Positions 59,814 to 64,000 of a stretch of 64,000 bases of DNA are shown piece by piece. The position numbers and the translations under genes are program-made. Each line of letters opens with the position of its first letter. The stretch's first letter is position 1. Where the stretch lies: positions 20,661,093 through 20,725,092 of the forward strand of contig NC_081542.1 of assembly GCF_901000735.1 (NCBI RefSeq), given 5' to 3'. Source of the DNA: Corylus avellana. Taxonomy: Eukaryota > Streptophyta > Magnoliopsida > Fagales > Betulaceae. The notes under the pieces were generated by a model that was given only the letters and a program-made list of their open reading frames with translations, was not told the DNA's origin and searched no databases.

Positions 59814-60173
59814 TCACACTCCACAAGTGCCACTCAAGTCCAAGCGCCTCTTGAACTTGAGCATAGGACCTGATTTAGACATTACACCATGCCTCCCTAT
59901 CAGTCCCATCGACCGTATAGCTTTCTCCGATGATTCTTTCTTCCTGTAGACCCATCTGCACCCTTTAGCCTTCTTTCCCTTGGGTAATTCTACCGATTCC
60001 CAAGCTTTACCACTCCGTAGTGACTCCACCACTTTCGGCATACCATCTTGAACAGACAATAGATCTCCACCACTAGCTGTTAGAGCAAGAGAAACTATAT
60101 CCTCAAAGCCATACCTCTTTGTTGCTTTTTGACCACGTTTCTCTTTGCCTTTTGCTAAAGAATAACACTATTC
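59814..60173 (-). pseudogene. RT (RVT_2) fragment of the Tnt1-like element
   Basis: Reads VVESLRSGKAWESVELPKGK followed by GCRWVYRKKE, the first ~45 residues of RVT_2 ('W.LV.LP.GKK.IGCKWV.KKK'). No catalytic YVDD block, thumb or RNase H follows before the 3' LTR, which indicates an internal deletion. Confidence 0.8.
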
Positions 60174-61397
60174 TCAGTGTTGTAAGTCTCTTGAAGATTC
60201 TTTGTCATCACATTCATTTGTAAGTGAACACTGTTCATCAAGCTCCACCTCCACGAATTGTTTCTCTTTCTGCACTGTACTTTTAGAAAGCTCATCTAAG
60301 TTAACAAACTCAGACTTATTCGATTCATGCTCTATAACTTCAGGTTCTACACTTGACCCATCCTTGTACATAACACACTCATTAAAAGTCACATTCCGAC
60401 TTCTAATGATATTCCGATTTTGATCATTCCAAAATCGATAACCGAAGGCCTCATCTCCATATCCAATGAAGAAACACTTACTAAATTTTTCATCTAGTTT
60501 ACTCATAGCATCAGACTCAACATGGACATACGAAGCACAACCAAAAACTTTTAGATGTGAAAGATTTTCCTCTTTTCCACTCCAGACTTCTTCCGGTAAT
60601 CTATGGCTTAGGGGAACGGAAGGCCCCCTATTTATCAGGTATACAGCAGTACTCACTGCATCAGCCCAGAAAGTCTTTGGTAATCCAGCATGCAATCTCA
60701 TACTCCTGGCACACTCATTGAGAGTCTTGTTCATGCACTCAGCCACGCTATTCTGCTGCGGTGTTCTCGGGATAGTTTTTTCCATTCTAATCTCATTCAC
60801 TGCGCAAAGCTGTTTAAACCCCCTGTCTTCGTATTCTCCTCCATTGTCTGATCTCAAACGCTTGAGCTTCAAGCCTGCTTCAGTCTCAACCATGGCCTTC
60901 TATTTCTTAAAAGTCTCAAATACATTAGATTTACTTTTTAAGAAATAAACCCATACCTTCCTGCTTGAGTCATCAATAAATGTGATGCAATACTGTGAGC
61001 CTCCAAGAGATGCCACTGGTGCGGGACCCCACAAATCCGTGTGTACTAGCTCCAGCTTTCCAAGCTTAGGTGCTTTGCCAACTTCCGCGAAACTCACTTT
61101 CTTCTGCTTTCCTAGGATGCAGCGTTCACACAAATCAGACTTAACTGACTTCAACTCTAGTAGTTTTTCCTTTGACATAAGTACCTTCATCTCTTTTTCG
61201 CTCATGTGCCCAAGCCTCAGGTGCCATAGTTTTGAGTCAACACCCGTATCTACAACAACAACTGTATCCTTACTGTTCGTCGTCATATAGAGAGTATCTA
61301 TCTTATAACCATGAGCCAAAATATTGGCTCCCTTGCTCACCTTCCACTTTCCACTGTGAAAATGAATTGAATGTCCTTTCTCATCAAACTGTCCCAT
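60174..61397 (-). pseudogene. GAG-pre-integrase and integrase of the Tnt1-like element, one in-frame TAG
   Basis: 61397-60900 gives LWHLRLGHMSEKEMKVL, CERCILGKQKKVSF and LVHTDLWGPAPVASLGGSQY (first catalytic Asp). A TAG at 60900-60902 follows FKK, where the family has Trp. The frame continues unchanged from 60893: KRLRSDNGGEYEDRGF (second Asp), PRTPQQNSVAECMNKTLNE (Glu) and LKVFGCASYVHVESDAMSKL. Apart from that stop, the frame is open to 60174. Confidence 0.9.
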
Positions 61398-61448
61398 TGA
61401 AATCAGATTCTTCTTCAGCTTTGGAACATGCCTGACCTTCTGTAGCTT

Positions 61449-62455
61449 CTATACTGAGTCACTGTGAACTCTAATGCGAACATCGCCTAGGCCCACAACA
61501 TCCAACGCCGTTCCGTCAGCCAAATACACCTTTCCGAAATCTCCACTAATATAGTTCTCGTGAATTTCACGGATCGCTATCGTATGAAAAGATACTCCTG
61601 AGTTTAAGACCCAAGAATCAAGGGGACTGTCAACAGATAGAAATAGGGCATCATATACTTCTTCTGTCACTACATTTGCATAATCATTATTAGCCTCCTT
61701 CCGCAGTTCCCTGCAATTCTTCTTGTAGTGGCCAGTCTTGCCACAGTTCCAACACTCAGGTTGTTGGCCGAATCTGAATTTGCTTCTCCCTTTTCTGAAA
61801 TTTGATCTACCTTGACCAGAGTTTCTATCCTGTCCTTTGCCCTGAGTCATGAGGTTTAAAGCAACACCAGAACAATAGGCTTCACCCACATCTTTTCTGC
61901 GAACCTCTTCACTGAGAATCAAATCCCTGATGTCTTCATAGCTCAGTTTACTCTTTCCTACAGAGTTACTCACAGCCATCCTAACTGCTTCCCAGCTATT
62001 TGGCAAAGATGCCAAGACGATCAATGCGTGAACCTCATCATCAAAATTAATTTCCACCGAGGATAATTGATTTGTGATGGTGTTGAACTCATTGAGATGA
62101 TGTGCCACCGAAGCCCCTTCCACCATCTTTAGGTTGAACAATTTCTTCATCTGATGCACCTTGTTGTTAGCCGATGGCTTTTCATACATGCTTGACAAAG
62201 CCTTCATTAGACCTGCTGTGGTCTTCTCATTTACAAAGTTGTGTGCAACTGATTTTGACAGTGATAACCTGATAACTACTAGGGCTTTATGATCAACAAG
62301 AGCCCACTCGCTATCATACATATCGTCGGGTTGTTCTTCCAAAAGAGGTTGATGAAAATCCTTCCCATAAAGAATATCTTCAATTTGTACCTTCCAATAC
62401 CCAAATCTTTCCCGTCGAACTTCTCGATTCCCATCTTTCCTTCTTCATCTGCCAT
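61449..62455 (-). pseudogene. Gag and protease of the Tnt1-like element
   Basis: Start at 62455 (MADEEGKMGIEKFDGKD), a 1-nt frameshift near 62410, then UBN2-type Gag (LSLSKSVAHNFVNEKTTAGL, FNTITNQLSSVEINFDDEVH). The CCHC knuckle CWNCGKTGHYKKNC lies near 61715-61760. The protease start is SWVLNSGVSFH, where the family has L-D-S-G-A-S: the catalytic Asp is Asn (GAC to AAC). The frame ends at TAG 61449-61451 (usual Trp codon) and is in frame with the integrase ORF beyond. Confidence 0.9.
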
Positions 62456-62489
62456 CCCTCTCACTCGAACCAACAGCTTTGATACCAAT

Positions 62490-63064
62490 TGTTAGGAAAT
62501 TAATCCTATTTCCCAAGACCCGTGAGATGCAAAAAATAAGAAGAATGCTAAATAACAAAGATTAGGCAATCAAATCACACACGACACAAAGATTTAAGTG
62601 ATTCGGCTTAACAAGCCTACATCTACTAGCGGAGATGACCCGGAGAAAATTCACTATCAAAAGATGAGTACAAGAGAGTAACAGGGCGAGAACACTACTT
62701 AAACCCAAAGCCTCTTTTACACCCAATTCTCACTTTACCCAAAGGAGAATAATAACAAAAGGAAAAAAAAAAAAAAAAACTCTCTTTTTCTTGGTGCTCT
62801 CACATTTTCTTTCTCTCAATTGTTTTTGGTACACACAAATTCACCTTGTGCTTTATTCCTTATATACAAGCTTAACTCTCCTTTTACATGTTGGTCTAGG
62901 ACTTTTACTATAAGTCAAACAAGGAGTCCAATTATATATAGGAAAAAGACTCCAAAACCCACATGTAAAGGAGGAAACTGGTTGAACCAAGAACCTCTCC
63001 TACTTGAAGAAAGAGACCAACCATTGGGTCCCACCATGACTTTTAATTCAAGTCATACTTAACA
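62490..63064 (-). repeat. 5' LTR of the Tnt1-like copia element
   Basis: 575 bp, TGTTAGGAAATTAATCC...ACTTAACA on the plus strand. Confidence 0.9.
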
Positions 63065-63069
63065 TCCTC

Positions 63070-64000
63070 GACATTATATATATATATCATGATCATCTGA
63101 TTAGTACATTTATCAATTTGAAGCATTCAAGATCATATGGAACAAATTCCTAGCATACATTGCTTTGGCTTGTATTATCAAAAGCGCATTTGCATTAGAT
63201 ATAACTTTGAGTTAACTTAAAATTGCTTTCATTTCTATAACAATCTTTACTAATCAAATTCTTTTTGGAAACCGTGAATAGAAAAGGAAACTGGTTGTAT
63301 TTAGGGGTAACATTGCTGGTTGAAAATTGTCCAATAACGATTATGTTTAATTAGAATTTAGAGAATACATTAACTATTTCCGGTGAGGCACGTCACACGA
63401 TGAAGAAATCTTTAGATATGGAAATTTCATTTTTCTTAAACAGACGAGCATATATATAAAAAAATAATCAGAAAGTAGTCAAAATGAAAATTAAGTACTG
63501 TTCTTTAATTTCTTAATTTTAGTGTACATATTCCAGTATTTCACCTGAAACCTAATTCTCTTTTACGTGATCTTCTTTCGTTAGTTGTGTGAGACCAAGA
63601 TTCAGTGAGATCCAGATCCAGCTGCATAAGTCATGAAATTACTTTAGCGTCGGCCATGATATTTGAAAGGGTTTCATATTTTGGATTTATGATATATTTT
63701 TATATTTAATTTTTCTTGTTAAACCACTATATATATATTGTCAAATTCACCATTAGATCTATAAGATCCACACGTACGTGGGTTCTAGTGATTCAATGGT
63801 AGATTTGATGAAAATATGAATGAAGATGAATGGAAGATGGGTGGGAGATGAAAAAACAGTAATTATCTTGAGATTTAGAACCCCTGATTTGACATAATGT
63901 ACGAATTTAATCATTTTAATTAATATTATACTATTTATAGATTATTTTGATTCAATTAGAGTCTTAATTATCTTTAATTTTAACAGAAATAATAAGAAAA
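63070..64000. other. Gene-free end of window, third copy of the unknown gene's upstream region
   Basis: 63070-63735 matches 21290-21735 in order (TCATGATC..., GAAGCATTCAAG, TTTCCGGTGAGGCA, TCTTCTTTCGTTAGTTGTNT, GGGTTTCATATTTTGGATTT). After 63735 the match ends at a small inverted repeat (TCAAATTCACCATT / AATGGTAGATTTGA, 63739-63808). No gene copy is reached before the window ends. Confidence 0.6.

Larger units (their letters stand above)
59159..63064 (-). mobile_element. Copia LTR retrotransposon (Tnt1-94-like), RT and RNase H largely deleted
   Basis: 5' LTR 63064-62490 and 3' LTR 59732-59159 on the minus strand, flanked by the perfect target repeat TCCTC (59154-59158 and 63065-63069). The primer site TGGTATCAAAGC follows the 5' LTR, and a purine tract AAGGTGGAGA precedes the 3' LTR. 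Gag, protease, integrase and a short piece of RT are present. The rest of RT and RNase H is missing, so the element is 3.9 kb in place of ~5 kb. The LTRs have diverged by many substitutions. Confidence 0.93.

Noticed and set aside
4519..62489. TGGTATCAGAGC-like words (4519, 12999, 16346, 38171, 62478) as tRNA genes
   Set aside because: Only the 12-14 bases matching the 3' end of initiator tRNA-Met are present, each next to an LTR. They are primer-binding sites.

Overview
The window looks like a transposon-rich, gene-poor stretch of a flowering-plant nuclear genome, most likely a eudicot. The signs are GT-AG introns, an ankyrin-PGG (ACD6/ITN1-like) gene family, Ty1/copia and Ty3/gypsy retrotransposons with tRNA-iMet primer sites, a CACTA DNA transposon, L1-type LINE remnants and AT-rich intergenic DNA. 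The species cannot be named from the sequence. Four runs of N (5928-6027, 33099-33198, 49861-49955, 50186-50478) mark assembly gaps, and two of them bound a near-identical 1.9-kb block that may be an assembly duplicate.

Layout. 1-5927 and 8422-14395 are two diverged direct copies of one ~6-kb block: a gypsy integrase tail (minus), a 5'-truncated LINE (plus) with its own target-site duplication, and a deletion-derivative gypsy element with LTRs. Between them, 6028-8421 holds the 5' half of an ankyrin-PGG gene. 15434-19932 is a gag-only LTR retrotransposon (target duplication CGAAT) that split an RNase H-like LINE domain (15362-15433 / 19938-20340).

21690-35700 is a host-gene cluster: a two-exon gene of unknown family (21912-22702, plus; near-identical copy at 33420-34179), an ankyrin-PGG pseudogene (24005-25840, minus), an L1 remnant (minus), and one complete five-exon ankyrin-PGG gene (28729-32309, minus; 615 aa predicted). 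An orphan 5' remnant of the ankyrin family follows at 34860-35640. 35700-39150 is intergenic DNA with a MITE and a TRIM element set in GC-rich degenerate repeats.

39152-56230 is a copia element (LTRs 39152-39663 and 55715-56230, target duplication AAGAT). An 11.4-kb CACTA transposon (40027-51458, target duplication TGG) sits inside its RNase H domain. Removing the CACTA and one TGG puts the RNase H frame back exactly. The CACTA carries a decayed TNP2-type transposase gene and an apparently intact 469-aa Transposase_24-type gene. 59159-63064 is a second copia element (target duplication TCCTC) lacking most of its reverse transcriptase and RNase H. It landed in another copy of the sequence that lies upstream of the unknown two-exon gene (compare 20560-21790 with 58595-59158 plus 63065-63735).

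Only the ankyrin-PGG gene at 28729-32309 and the two copies of the unknown gene look like functional host genes. Most of the rest is nested, decaying mobile DNA. Its decay is dominated by G-to-A / C-to-T changes (TGG to stop, CGA to stop, protease Asp to Asn), as expected for methylated cytosines in silenced elements.
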